64,000 bases of DNA. Source: Mycobacterium asiaticum (GTDB taxonomy: Bacteria; Actinomycetota; Actinomycetes; Mycobacteriales; Mycobacteriaceae). Shown piece after piece: positions 33,639 to 41,436 of the stretch (position 1 is its first letter; the number at the start of each line of letters is the position of its first letter). The notes beneath the pieces were generated by a model that was not told where the DNA came from, ran no database searches, and saw only the letters and a list, made by a program, of their open reading frames with translations. The stretch lies in assembly GCF_001673635.1 (NCBI RefSeq), contig NZ_LZMH01000055.1, positions 1 through 64,000 of the forward strand. Direction: 5' to 3'. The translations under genes and the position numbers were made by a program.

Positions 33639-34448
33639 ATGGGAGTCGATGCACGGCGGCGCGAGTGTGCCTTCAGCGTGTTGGGTGGCCCGACGACGGT
33701 GGTGGATATCGCCGGGCGCCGGATCGTGATGGATCCCACGTTCGATCCGCCCGGCGTACACGACTATCTGACCAAAACCGTTGGCCCGACGGTGAGCGCC
33801 GATGCGCTCGGGCCGGTGGATGCGGTGTTGATCAGCCACGACCAGCACCCGGACAACCTCGACGACGAAGGCCGCCGCTGGGCACTGGCCGCTCCCCTGG
33901 TGCTCACCCATCCCGGCGGCGCGTCCCGGCTCGGCCCACCGGCGGTCGGAGTGGCGCCGTGGGAGTCCTACCAATTACCTGGCGGCACGAGTGCGCTTGT
34001 GGCCCAGGCGGTTCCGGCCGTGCACGGTCCGGCCGACGGGCAACGGGACGCCGGGGGCCACGTCAACTGCGAGGTGACCGGCTTCGTGTTGTCGGGACCG
34101 GAAGTGCCCACCGTCTACCTCAGCGGCGACAACGCCTCGATCAGCGCGGTCAAGGAAATCTCGGTCCGGGTAGGCCGCGTCGACATCGCGGTCCTCTTTG
34201 CCGGCGCGGCGAGCGTGGCTTCCAAGGAACGTGGACGCCCGCTGACGCTCACATCCGCGCGTGCCGCCGCGGCGGCCGAACTACTCGGGGCCGCGCTGGT
34301 GATACCAGCCCACTTGGACGGCTGGGCTCACTTCAGCGAGGGCGGCGAGGAGTTCGTCGCGGCGTTCGATCAGGCCGGAATCAGCGGTGTGCTCGGGCTT
34401 GCCGCCCACGGCGAGTGGATCGACTGGGTCGACCCGAGCACCCGCTGA
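33639..34448 (+). CDS. metallo-beta-lactamase-fold hydrolase (UlaG-like)
   Basis: A 269-residue protein with an MBL fold of the L-ascorbate-6-phosphate lactonase type. The metal motif is a variant, LISHDQHPDNLDDEG (H-x2-H-x-D-N), and later ligands may be the Asp in YLSGDNASISAV and His in VIPAHLDGWAHF. An N-terminal strand pair TTVVDIAGRRIVMDPTFD is typical. ATG 33639 lies only two bases from GGAG of the preceding stop region, so initiation by reinitiation after the hydrolase is likely. The substrate is unknown. Confidence 0.85.
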   Translation: MGVDARRRECAFSVLGGPTTVVDIAGRRIVMDPTFDPPGVHDYLTKTVGPTVSADALGPVDAVLISHDQHPDNLDDEGRRWALAAPLVLTHPGGASRLGPPAVGVAPWESYQLPGGTSALVAQAVPAVHGPADGQRDAGGHVNCEVTGFVLSGPEVPTVYLSGDNASISAVKEISVRVGRVDIAVLFAGAASVASKERGRPLTLTSARAAAAAELLGAALVIPAHLDGWAHFSEGGEEFVAAFDQAGISGVLGLAAHGEWIDWVDPSTR

Positions 34449-34456
34449 CTTTGGGA

Positions 34457-35338
34457 CTAGTTGCCGGTGTACGGAATGTTGGGAACGTTGGGCAGGTGCG
34501 GGAGGTTGGACAGCGACGGCATCGGTCCACCCTGCTGGAACAGCTGAACGGCGGCGTCCTGGCCGTTGGCGTTAGCCACCCAATCACGAATCGTGAAGTA
34601 CAGGTCCGTGCTGGCGCGGGTCGCCAACTGGGCCGCCAGGTCGTACTTCGTCATGTTCGTACCGGGGACGAGCTGGCTGCCGCGCGGGGTGTGTGGGCCG
34701 TCCTTGTTCAGCGTGCTGTGGCATTCCTGGAAGCCGGGCGGCGGGCCGCCGGCCGGGCAACCCTCGAGGGGGAACTGCTGAGCGAAGTCGATGCTGTAGT
34801 AGCCGGTGTGCAGGTCTGCCGGGAAATCCGCCGGGTTGCAGTTCGGGAAGATCGGCGGGGCGAGCCGGTCCAGCTGGCCGATGGCGATGTTGTCGTCGAC
34901 CCAGTTGGAGTGCGCGTAGAAGTCCTGCTGGGTGTGCAGCAGCGCTCCGAACGCGGCGCGGGCACCGGGGCCGTCGGCCTCGACGTTGCCGTTGAGCACC
35001 GACCCGCTCAGAACGACGGGTGAGAAGACGTCCCAGGCTTGGCGGGCACGGTTGCAGATGTCGACCGGGTTGATCGAGTTGTCGAGGTGACGGAACTCGT
35101 CGGTGGCAAAGACGTCACTGCCCATGGCCCCGCCACCGGGCGGCGGGCCCACCAGAATCTGGTTGACGGCCAGCTGACTGACCTGATCTGCGGGTAGAGC
35201 GTTGCGCGTGATCGTCTCGTGGTACTTGACGTAGAACGCCTGAGCCGGCGGTGCGTACACGACGAGAGATGTGACAGCGGCGAGGCTGGCCACAACCACG
35301 GCGAGGACGCCCAGCGGGTGCCTGCGGGATAGCGTCAT
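34457..35338 (-). CDS. secreted Het-C/zinc phospholipase C-like protein
   Basis: A 293-residue exported protein. Signal peptide: RRH, a hydrophobic stretch VLAVVVASLAAVTSLVVYA, and Ala-x-Ala cleavage at PPAQA before FYVKYHETITRNAL. The mature domain has FGALLHTQQDFYAHSNWVDD, the hallmark of Het-C and phospholipase C/S1-P1 nuclease-like zinc proteins, plus early His residues (HETITRNA, EFRHLDNS). Pro/Asn-rich C-terminus. Membrane-lipid or heterokaryon-type toxicity functions are known for fungal relatives; the mycobacterial role is unknown. A 269-base AT-richer promoter region precedes it (35339-35607), without a recognisable operator. Confidence 0.8.
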   Translation of the reverse strand: MTLSRRHPLGVLAVVVASLAAVTSLVVYAPPAQAFYVKYHETITRNALPADQVSQLAVNQILVGPPPGGGAMGSDVFATDEFRHLDNSINPVDICNRARQAWDVFSPVVLSGSVLNGNVEADGPGARAAFGALLHTQQDFYAHSNWVDDNIAIGQLDRLAPPIFPNCNPADFPADLHTGYYSIDFAQQFPLEGCPAGGPPPGFQECHSTLNKDGPHTPRGSQLVPGTNMTKYDLAAQLATRASTDLYFTIRDWVANANGQDAAVQLFQQGGPMPSLSNLPHLPNVPNIPYTGN

Positions 35339-35607
35339 GAGAGCTCCGTGCTAGTAGGGACGTGGGTAGTGCGCTTTTGTAAACGTTTCCTTATAGCCCA
35401 TTCGAAATCAATAAAAACTCGCGATATCAGCATGGGTGAATACGGGTGGCGTTTACTCGACAAATGCCGAATAGCGTCTTCCGGCCACGGCCGAGCCTGA
35501 TTTGCGGGTGAAAAGCGTTGCAACGCTTGGCTTAACCAGCTGTGAACGACCGTCCCAAATAACGGCGTACTAGGTGTTTGATTTGTGTTTCATGTGAATC
35601 GCGGCGT

Positions 35608-35898
35608 TCAAACGTAAGGCAAAGTGGTCGTTCGATACGTCTCGGTCGTGTGTTCGACAAGATCCGTGAACTGCGCGCGCAGCGTCGCTGTAGCTTCACC
35701 TACCGGCTTGTCGCAATACCGGCAGTGGATGGTGAACTGGGCATGCTCGCCTTCCTCGGGCCAGAATCGTCGTGGCCCGACCGCGGCACCGGGGTCGTAC
35801 TGGACCGATTGGTGCGCGGCCTCCCGCAGAATCCTGCCGACTGGGTGGGCCTGCGGACATTCGAGTTTCAGCGTGCCGATGCCTTCGGAAAAGCTCAT
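35608..35898 (-). CDS. small protein with a CxxC motif, hypothetical
   Basis: A 96-residue protein with TLKLECPQAHPVGRILREAA at the N-terminus and FTIHCRYCDKPVGEATATLR, a CRYC pair that could bind zinc with the upstream Cys and His. ATG 35898 is preferred over GTG 35904; TAGCGT ends eight bases upstream, which fits a leaderless mRNA. Competing frames on the other strand lack such motifs. The family is not recognised, so the call is moderate. Confidence 0.5.
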   Translation of the reverse strand: MSFSEGIGTLKLECPQAHPVGRILREAAHQSVQYDPGAAVGPRRFWPEEGEHAQFTIHCRYCDKPVGEATATLRAQFTDLVEHTTETYRTTTLPYV

Positions 35899-35938
35899 GC
35901 ACACTGACGCTAGGCCAATGCGCCGGGCTGCGCTCGCG

Positions 35939-36232
35939 TTAGACGTCGGAGGTGGCGTACCTGGTCTTGACCGGCGGGGCGGCCAGTAGCGGAGGTAGCT
36001 GGGTCAGCTTTCCTTCGCCGGCCCGGAAGCGCCGGTAAGCCTCGTCGGCGTCCACCGACTCCCATAGTTCATAGATCAGCCAGTGGGCTTCGTCGTCCTC
36101 GTCGATGAGCACGTCGGTACGCAGATTGCCGTCGAACGCCCGGGTGTCCTGCAGCGCGCGTCCCATCAATTCCCGCCCCGCAGCCACCTCCTCGGGCTTA
36201 AATCGGAGCTCGAGAATCACCGTGACCGACAT
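35939..36232 (-). CDS. antibiotic biosynthesis monooxygenase (ABM)-domain protein
   Basis: A 97-residue dimeric alpha/beta barrel protein: SVTVILELRFKPEEVAAGRE, then LRTDVLIDEDDEAHWLIYEL and WESVDADEAYRRFRAGEGKL. Such proteins are cofactor-free oxygenases, haem-degrading enzymes or quinone-related stress proteins; key residues for a specific activity are not evident. GGGAAG precedes ATG 36232 by six bases. It is a single gene, 40 bases from the small CxxC protein gene on the same strand. Confidence 0.82.
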   Translation of the reverse strand: MSVTVILELRFKPEEVAAGRELMGRALQDTRAFDGNLRTDVLIDEDDEAHWLIYELWESVDADEAYRRFRAGEGKLTQLPPLLAAPPVKTRYATSDV

Positions 36233-36556
36233 CGTCGTCTTCCCTTCTGCGGCTCTGCGCGTGCGGACCAAGCGATCCTAGCTCAGGCGGCTTCCAAGCT
36301 TTCTAGCTTGCTGGCTGACGAAACCGCTTGTGCGGCGGGGAATCTCCGGTCGCGGGAAGACGTCGTTCAGCGTGACGGTGCGCAGTTTGCGGGTCTTGAT
36401 GATGTCCACCAGCGGCCGGCCGCCGCCGGTTGACTTCCCGCACGCCGGGACGCTCCCGTTTGGGATGGACCAGGCCAGGTTAGGCCGAACGCCGGCCGAC
36501 GCCGCAGTGCATCCGTCGAGCGTCGGAAGCTTGGTATTCAGACGTGATCTTCGAGG
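36233..36556. other. intergenic stretch beside tRNA-Val, no supportable gene
   Basis: These 324 bases lie between the ABM gene start and the minus-strand tRNA-Val. Frames exist on both strands, but the longest runs straight through the tRNA and has no recognisable domain. I see no integrase remnant or clear direct repeat of the tRNA 3' end. Confidence 0.5.
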
Positions 36557-36628
36557 TGGTCCCGGCTGGGATCGAACCAGCGACCTTCCGCGTGTGAAGC
36601 GGACGCTCTCCCACTGAGCCACGGGACC
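36557..36628 (-). tRNA. tRNA-Val (anticodon CAC)
   Basis: The complement folds into a full cloverleaf: acceptor GGTCCCG/CGGGACC, D arm GCTC/GAGC, anticodon stem TCCGC/GCGGA around loop TTCACAC (anticodon CAC), T arm GCTGG-TTCGATC-CCAGC, discriminator A. CCA is not encoded. It is on the opposite strand to the three tRNAs that follow. Confidence 0.95.
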
Positions 36629-36785
36629 GGCGCCGAGAGGCGAACGACGTCGAACACTAGCACGATCACCGCTGGCGCCGGCGGGGGCTCTCAGGCAGGC
36701 GCGCCCGGTACCAAGGGATTTGTGTGGGCCGGTTCACTGGACTATCGTCTTGCTTCGCACCGGACGACGATCTCGCCCGTTGCGC

Positions 36786-36858
36786 GCGGATGTAGCGCAG
36801 TTGGTAGCGCATCACCTTGCCAAGGTGAGGGTCGCGGGTTCGAATCCCGTCATCCGCT
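36786..36858 (+). tRNA. tRNA-Gly (anticodon GCC)
   Basis: Cloverleaf with acceptor GCGGATG/CATCCGC, D arm GCGC/GCGC, anticodon stem TCACC/GGTGA around loop TTGCCAA (GCC), T arm CGGGTTCGAATCCCG and discriminator T. First of three plus-strand tRNAs. Confidence 0.95.
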
Positions 36859-36887
36859 CGAGAGGTGCAAGAGGCATCAATCCCAGC

Positions 36888-36958
36888 GGTGGAGTGGCCG
36901 AGTGGTGAGGCAACGGCCTGCAAAGCCGTGCACACGGGTTCGATTCCCGTCTCCACCT
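36888..36958 (+). tRNA. tRNA-Cys (anticodon GCA)
   Basis: Acceptor GGTGGAG/CTCCACC, anticodon stem ACGGC/GCCGT around loop CTGCAAA (GCA), T arm ACGGGTTCGATTCCCGT and discriminator T. 29 bases after tRNA-Gly. Confidence 0.95.
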
Positions 36959-36975
36959 CCAGTTTTGATCTCCCA

Positions 36976-37050
36976 GCGCGATTAGCTCAGCGGGAGAGCG
37001 CTTCCCTGACACGGAAGAGGTCACTGGTTCAATCCCAGTATCGCGCACCA
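36976..37050 (+). tRNA. tRNA-Val (anticodon GAC), CCA encoded
   Basis: Acceptor GCGCGAT/ATCGCGC, D arm GCTC/GAGC, anticodon stem CTTCC/GGAAG around loop CTGACAC (GAC), T arm ACTGGTTCAATCCCAGT, discriminator A and an encoded CCA at 37048-37050. 17 bases after tRNA-Cys; probably co-transcribed. tRNA-Val genes in this neighbourhood are, to my knowledge, the phiRv2 integration target in M. tuberculosis. Confidence 0.95.
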
Positions 37051-37148
37051 CGTTCTACCTGCCGGTTCGTGGCGTTCGCACAACCACGCACTCCAAGGCC
37101 GCTGTGCTACTCTCCGCCCACCTATCAGCTCCACAACGAGGTGATGAG

Positions 37149-37538
37149 ATGGGCTTCGGGCAGGCGATCTCGACCGGATTCGTCAAATACTTCAATTTCA
37201 ACGATCGGGCCTGTCGATCCGAATTCTGGTATTGGAGTCTCTTCACGATCGCCGTCGGCATTCTGACGGCCATCATCGACGGGCAACTGGATATCCAAGT
37301 CACCAACGTGGCTTTCCAGGTGGTCACGTTCATTCCGAGCCTGGCCGTCGCCGTTCGACGCCTGCACGACATCGACAACTCGGGCTGGTGGGTGCTGATC
37401 GCTTTCCTGCCGATCCTCGGCTTCATCGTTCTCGTCATCTTTTGGGCGATGCGGGGCACCGACGGGTCGAACCGCTTCGGCCCGGATCCCTTGGCCGAAG
37501 ACCCCTCCGCGAACCAACCCTTCGGCGCCCCAGCCTGA
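37149..37538 (+). CDS. DUF805 membrane protein
   Basis: A 129-residue DUF805 (YhaH-type) protein. Signature: YFNFNDRACRSEFWYWSLFT near the N-terminus, then helices ILTAIIDGQLDI and VVTFIPSLAVAVRRLHDIDN (the conserved RRLHD) followed by SGWWVLIAFLPILGFIVLVI and the tail GTDGSNRFGPDP. Three to four membrane helices are expected. GAGGTGA lies six bases before ATG 37149. Function is unknown in the family. Confidence 0.9.
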   Translation: MGFGQAISTGFVKYFNFNDRACRSEFWYWSLFTIAVGILTAIIDGQLDIQVTNVAFQVVTFIPSLAVAVRRLHDIDNSGWWVLIAFLPILGFIVLVIFWAMRGTDGSNRFGPDPLAEDPSANQPFGAPA

Positions 37539-37596
37539 GGGCAAACGCTCGACCCGCGTTGCCCTGAGCCCGATACACCCCGGCTAGGTTCTAGAG

Positions 37597-37809
37597 GTGA
37601 GCTGGACACGGTACGAGGGCAAAGCACCCGCAGACCCGGCTCTGCACGGCGACGCACTCTGGGCGCAACTCCAAGACCACATCCGCCTCCACAATCCGCA
37701 CTACACGGACGTCCGGCTCGACAACGCCACAGCGACCGACGAATACGACACGTCGGTTCACCCGGCCCGGCGGTGGTATGTGGTCACCTATTTGGCCGAG
37801 GGCGCCTGA
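37597..37809 (+). CDS. small hypothetical protein
   Basis: A 70-residue protein beginning at GTG 37597, with blocks WTRYEGKAPADPALHGDALW, HNPHYTDVRLDNATATDEY and HPARRWYVVTYLAEGA. TAGGTT at 37585-37590 ends six bases before the GTG, consistent with leaderless translation. Composition is soluble and coding-like. No family recognised. The following 250 bases (37810-38059) hold no intact gene on either strand. Confidence 0.55.
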   Translation: MSWTRYEGKAPADPALHGDALWAQLQDHIRLHNPHYTDVRLDNATATDEYDTSVHPARRWYVVTYLAEGA

Positions 37810-38059
37810 GACACTCCCGAGCCAAAGCGGCCCCTGCTCCACCAGATCCGGTTGCTACGCGGACCCCGGATACGTTGGTGCCCAGGCGATCACGTATGGC
37901 CCGGCTTGGTGGCCACCGGCTGGGACCTGAGCGTGTGTCATCTTTACCACGCCGACTTCAACGACAACAACGACCCAGTCGGGATCGCCGAGGGACCCGG
38001 TCCCGGCTGTCGGCCGACAGAGTCACGATCAGGCCATCGTCTACAGATTCGAGTGAGCT

Positions 38060-38333
38060 ATGAATCGCATCCGACGTGTATCGGCCGTAGCCGCCCTCAC
38101 CCCGGCGATGGTGCCGCAGTTTCGCAAACCTGGGCGTCGCTTCAGCGGACCCGAATGTGTGTGGCGGGCCCGGTACGCCGCCCTACGCTGGTCCGGGCCC
38201 GCTGACACCGGAACAGCAGTGCGCACTGATTGCGTGGCAGACCTGGACGCCATGCAATTGGTTGGGCGTGCAGGTCCCGGTGGGCACCCCCCGGGTCGGC
38301 GTAACGGTCCAAAACCACGGAGCCACAACGTAA
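38060..38333 (+). pseudogene. frameshifted gene for a small secreted protein
   Basis: ATG 38060 starts a signal-peptide-like MNRIRRVSAVAALTPAMV, but after codon ~18 the coding quality jumps to another frame. That frame reads SFANLGVASA and DPNVCGGPGTPPYAGPGPLT, then EQQCALIAWQTWTPCNWLGV and ends VQNHGATT at TAA 38331-38333. The second frame has stops at 38061 and 38088 and no start after them, so neither frame alone makes the protein. Joining them gives a ~90-residue exported protein with cleavage at ASA before DPN. A one-base insertion near 38109-38118 explains this; a sequencing error is possible. Confidence 0.7.
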
Positions 38334-38341
38334 CCGAAAAG

Positions 38342-38791
38342 TCAGTGCCGCTCGTCCTCACGGGCCTTGGCTTCATCCTCGGCCTGGCGCAGATGACTGT
38401 CGTGCGCGGCCTGCCAATGCTCGTCGGCCTTCTGCTGCAACAAGTACCGTGGCCCGTCGTCACCACGGATCGCGGCGCGCTGGTAGATGTTCGCGGTCTG
38501 CTCGTGTATGCGGGCCAACTCCTCGTGCCGATGGGCCGCAGCCAGGTGAGCCTCGCGGGCGCGTTCCAACGCGGCCTCGGCGCGCTGTTGGGCGAGGATC
38601 GCCGACTCGAGTGTGGGCCGCCGACCGGCAGCCAGCTCCGCTCGGCGCTGGCGCAGTTCCTCTACCCGGCGTTCGACCCTGGCCGTCCGTTCCGCGAAAT
38701 ACTTGTCCTCGGCGTGTCCCTCGCCCGCTGACCCCGTCACCGTCCTGCCATCCTCTGAGTCCGATTCCGGCGGAATTGACCGTGCCGGCAC
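38342..38791 (-). CDS. coiled-coil hypothetical protein
   Basis: About 149 residues, highly charged, with one long heptad-rich helix from ~30 to 145 (FAERTARVERRVEELRQRRA, LAQQRAEAALERAREAHLAA, HRHEELARIHEQTANIYQRA). No membrane segment or catalytic motif. GTG 38791 is the likeliest start, TTG 38797 and GTG 38740 are alternatives. It lies 25 bases after the MarR gene on the same strand and could be its operon partner. Similar short coiled-coil proteins are common in mycobacteria without known function. Confidence 0.6.
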   Translation of the reverse strand: MPARSIPPESDSEDGRTVTGSAGEGHAEDKYFAERTARVERRVEELRQRRAELAAGRRPTLESAILAQQRAEAALERAREAHLAAAHRHEELARIHEQTANIYQRAAIRGDDGPRYLLQQKADEHWQAAHDSHLRQAEDEAKAREDERH

Positions 38792-38816
38792 GATCAAAAC
38801 ACTATGCCGAACGACG

Positions 38817-39272
38817 TCACTCGTCGACGTCGAGTGCTTCGCTGACTCGGGTGAGGAACTTGCTGAACTTGACTACCTCGGCCTGGCTGAACTCGGCGGC
38901 CAGCAGGTCGTCGATCTCGGCCAGTTTTGCCGAGGCGCGCCGCCACGCCGCCCGCCCGGCCGCGGTGAGCCGCGCGTCGATGATCCGCGCGGAGACCTCC
39001 GATTGCGCGCGCTCGATGTAGCCCTTCTGCTCCAGCGCGGTGATGAGCCCGACCATCGCCTGCGGGGTGACGAACACCGTGCGAGCCAGCTCGGCCGACG
39101 ACGCCTTTCGCATGTGCGCCAGTGCCTGGATCACCCCGAACTGCGCCTTGGTCAGCCCGGTCCCCCGCAGCTTGGCGTCGAGCAACCGGGCGGCCGCGCG
39201 CTCGGCGCGTTTCAGCTCCCACGGTAGGTGGGCCACCGTGGGCTCGTAGTCGTCGTCTCGCTGGACCGCCAT
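38817..39272 (-). CDS. MarR-family transcriptional regulator
   Basis: A 151-residue MarR regulator: LPWELKRAERAAARLLDAKL, then GLTKAQFGVIQALAHMRKAS, the recognition helix region SSAELARTVFVTPQAMVGLI and wing ALEQKGYIERAQSEVSARII, and the dimer helices at the C-terminus. MarR proteins usually sense phenolic or aromatic compounds. It is the promoter-distal regulatory gene of the 14-gene catabolic array, 38 bases after the extradiol dioxygenase, and is my candidate to bind the ATCAA-N4-TTGAT sites upstream; that assignment is inference. Confidence 0.9.
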   Translation of the reverse strand: MAVQRDDDYEPTVAHLPWELKRAERAAARLLDAKLRGTGLTKAQFGVIQALAHMRKASSAELARTVFVTPQAMVGLITALEQKGYIERAQSEVSARIIDARLTAAGRAAWRRASAKLAEIDDLLAAEFSQAEVVKFSKFLTRVSEALDVDE

Positions 39273-39310
39273 CGAGATCAACCCTAGCGGCGGTCGGCGG
39301 GGCTGGACGG

Positions 39311-40204
39311 TCACACCATCTCCATCAGGCCGTGGTGGCCCCAGTAGGCGCCGGGCCGGCCCGCCACGAAGTGCTCGGTGACCCACGTGTCCGGATCGAT
39401 AACGCGTGGCTCCCAGGCGTACTCGATGTTCCAGCCCGACGGGTTGCGGAAGTAGAACGACACCGAGTGGTCATTGGGGTGCCGGCCCAGCGTCGTGGTG
39501 GTGAGCTCGTGATCCAGGCACACGTCGTAGGTGGAACCGACGTCGTCGATGGTGTTGGTCTGCAACATCAGATGCTGAATCTTGCGCGGCGCGTTGGGGG
39601 CGGCGAAGAACGCCAGCGAATGGTGGCGCCCGTTGCAGTGCAGGAAGCTGGCCAGCAGCCCCATCCGGGGAATCACCGTGTAATCGCTGACCCCGAATCC
39701 CAACACGTTGACGTAGAAGTCGCTGGCCTTCTGCACATCCGAGGCATAACAGACCACATGGCCCAGCCCGTGCTCGCCGGTGTGAAAGCCCGAGAGCGGC
39801 CGCGACGGCAGGAAGGTCGGTCCGAACATTGCCTCATGCCCGTAGGCCAACTCCATGCGGACCCCGCTGTATGGGCAGGTGAAGTACACGAAACCCAGCA
39901 CCCGGCGCAGGTCTGCTTCGCCCGGACTGCCTTCCAGCACTTCGACTCCCGCGTCCGAGACGGCGGCCGCCGCGCGGTCGAGCGAAACGCGGTTGTTCAC
40001 CTCCCAGCCGACATAGCTGATGTCATCGGTGTCAGCAGGCGACACCACCAGCCGGTGATGACGGTCGTCGAAACGCAGATACAGCGCGTGGTCGTCGGTG
40101 TCGGGCATGATCTGGTGCCCCAGTACCTGGCTCGCGTATCCGCGCCACGCGTCAAGGTCGGTGGCGCCGGCACCCAGGTAGGCGAGTTGATTGACGAGGC
40201 TCAC
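39311..40204 (-). CDS. extradiol ring-cleavage dioxygenase (type I, BphC/HsaC-like)
   Basis: A 297-residue two-module vicinal oxygen chelate enzyme. Fe(II) ligands match BphC: His149 (GLGHVVCY), His211 (IQHLMLQ) and Glu261 (WNIEYAW); second-sphere His195 and Tyr251 are present too. It cleaves a catechol next to the hydroxyls (meta cleavage). It starts at GTG 40204, 19 bases after the HsaA-like monooxygenase gene, so the pair would hydroxylate a phenol to a catechol and open it, as HsaA and HsaC do in steroid A/B-ring degradation. A paralogue lies at 45345. Confidence 0.93.
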   Translation of the reverse strand: MSLVNQLAYLGAGATDLDAWRGYASQVLGHQIMPDTDDHALYLRFDDRHHRLVVSPADTDDISYVGWEVNNRVSLDRAAAAVSDAGVEVLEGSPGEADLRRVLGFVYFTCPYSGVRMELAYGHEAMFGPTFLPSRPLSGFHTGEHGLGHVVCYASDVQKASDFYVNVLGFGVSDYTVIPRMGLLASFLHCNGRHHSLAFFAAPNAPRKIQHLMLQTNTIDDVGSTYDVCLDHELTTTTLGRHPNDHSVSFYFRNPSGWNIEYAWEPRVIDPDTWVTEHFVAGRPGAYWGHHGLMEMV

Positions 40205-40223
40205 GCTTATGCCCTTCTATGGC

Positions 40224-41411
40224 TCAGGAGAAACCCGGCGGCAGCGGCAGTCCGAGTACCTGCCTGCCCCAGTTCCCGTAGACGGTGTCGGTGTTGTAAC
40301 CCATGTGCGCGGCGACGCCGTGTACGTCGCGCCAGGCCTGCTGGACGGTGTGGTGGTCGAAAAGTCCACTGCCGCCGCTGAATCGCATTGCGCGCTCGAC
40401 GGCCTCGACGCACATCCGCACGGCGGTGGTGACATCGCGGTTGGTGGCAAGACGCTGTTCCAGCGTGGGCCCCAGACCCTGCTCGACGAGATCGTCGAGC
40501 AATCCGGCGCGATAGAGCATCAACCCGCGCGCCGCCTCGGCGTGCGCCGCGACGGTCCCGACATGGATGATCATCGGGTCGCTCAACTCGGGCAGGCCGG
40601 TGAACTTCGAGACCTTCTTCTTCGAGTAGCCGGCGAAGTCGCGTGCGGCCCGCCGGGCGATCCCGATCGCCGTCGACCCCAGATAACTCGAAAGTGCCGA
40701 GGAGAACGAAAGTTTGAAGATCGGTGACAGGTTCGCCAACGACCCGGGCGCGCGGCCCTCCATCACGTCGACCGGATCGACGGTGCGATGGGCGGGTACA
40801 AAGGCGCCGTCGATCACCACCGTGTTGCTGCCGGTGCCGCGCAGTGCGCACGTCGACCACGTGTCCACGACGGTGTAGTCGCTGCGCGGCAGCAGGCACC
40901 ACCGCGGTGTCGGGGGGCTCGCGCCGTCCGCCGGGGGCACCACAATGCCGACCATCGCCCACGAACAGTGGTCGGAGCCACTGGAAAACGGCCACCGTCC
41001 ACTCACCCGGAAGCCGCCGTCACACGCCGACACCTCGCTGGCCTCCGCGGCAAACGAGGACGACATCAGCGCGTTCGGGTCTTCACCCCACATGTCGTAC
41101 TGGGCTTCCAGGTCGAACACCGATCCCAGCCAGAAGTGGCTCGCCAGCAGCCCGAACACCCAGCCGGACGCGCCGTCGCCTTCCGCGACCGTGCTCACCA
41201 GCTCGACGACGGCGCGGCTGCCCAGTTCCAGGCCACCCCAGCGGGCGGCCTGGTTCATCCGCAGCAGCCCACTGTCGACGAACTCGCCGATTGTCTCCTC
41301 GGGCAGTCGCCGGGCCTGCTCCCCCGCCAAACGCCGCTCCAAGACCGCGGCCGCCAGCCGTTCGGCCACCTGCCTGGCGTCATCCAGAGACATCACCCGA
41401 GTCGATGTCAC
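40224..41411 (-). CDS. HsaA-like flavin-dependent aromatic monooxygenase (acyl-CoA dehydrogenase fold)
   Basis: A 395-residue protein of the group D flavin monooxygenases (HsaA, DszC, HpaB-type), with the acyl-CoA dehydrogenase fold. Seen: LLRMNQAARWGGLELGSRAV, GDGASGWVFGLLASHFWLGS, the substrate/flavin region FRVSGRWPFSSGSDHCSWAM and RFSGGSGLFDHHTVQQAWRD. Its length is almost that of HsaA (394). Such enzymes need reduced flavin from a separate reductase (HsaB); none is visible in the cluster. GGAGG precedes GTG 41411 by seven bases. A phenol-to-catechol hydroxylation is predicted. Confidence 0.88.
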   Translation of the reverse strand: MTSTRVMSLDDARQVAERLAAAVLERRLAGEQARRLPEETIGEFVDSGLLRMNQAARWGGLELGSRAVVELVSTVAEGDGASGWVFGLLASHFWLGSVFDLEAQYDMWGEDPNALMSSSFAAEASEVSACDGGFRVSGRWPFSSGSDHCSWAMVGIVVPPADGASPPTPRWCLLPRSDYTVVDTWSTCALRGTGSNTVVIDGAFVPAHRTVDPVDVMEGRAPGSLANLSPIFKLSFSSALSSYLGSTAIGIARRAARDFAGYSKKKVSKFTGLPELSDPMIIHVGTVAAHAEAARGLMLYRAGLLDDLVEQGLGPTLEQRLATNRDVTTAVRMCVEAVERAMRFSGGSGLFDHHTVQQAWRDVHGVAAHMGYNTDTVYGNWGRQVLGLPLPPGFS

Positions 41412-41436
41412 CTCACCACCTCCTGACCACCTCTTG

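Noticed and set aside
36278..36622. A 114-codon minus-strand frame starting with MAQWESVRFTRGRSLV
   Set aside because: Its beginning is a translation of the tRNA-Val gene; the remaining part shows no family.
36722..36985. Short plus-strand frames through tRNA-Gly and tRNA-Cys
   Set aside because: They are translations of tRNA genes, a frequent artefact.
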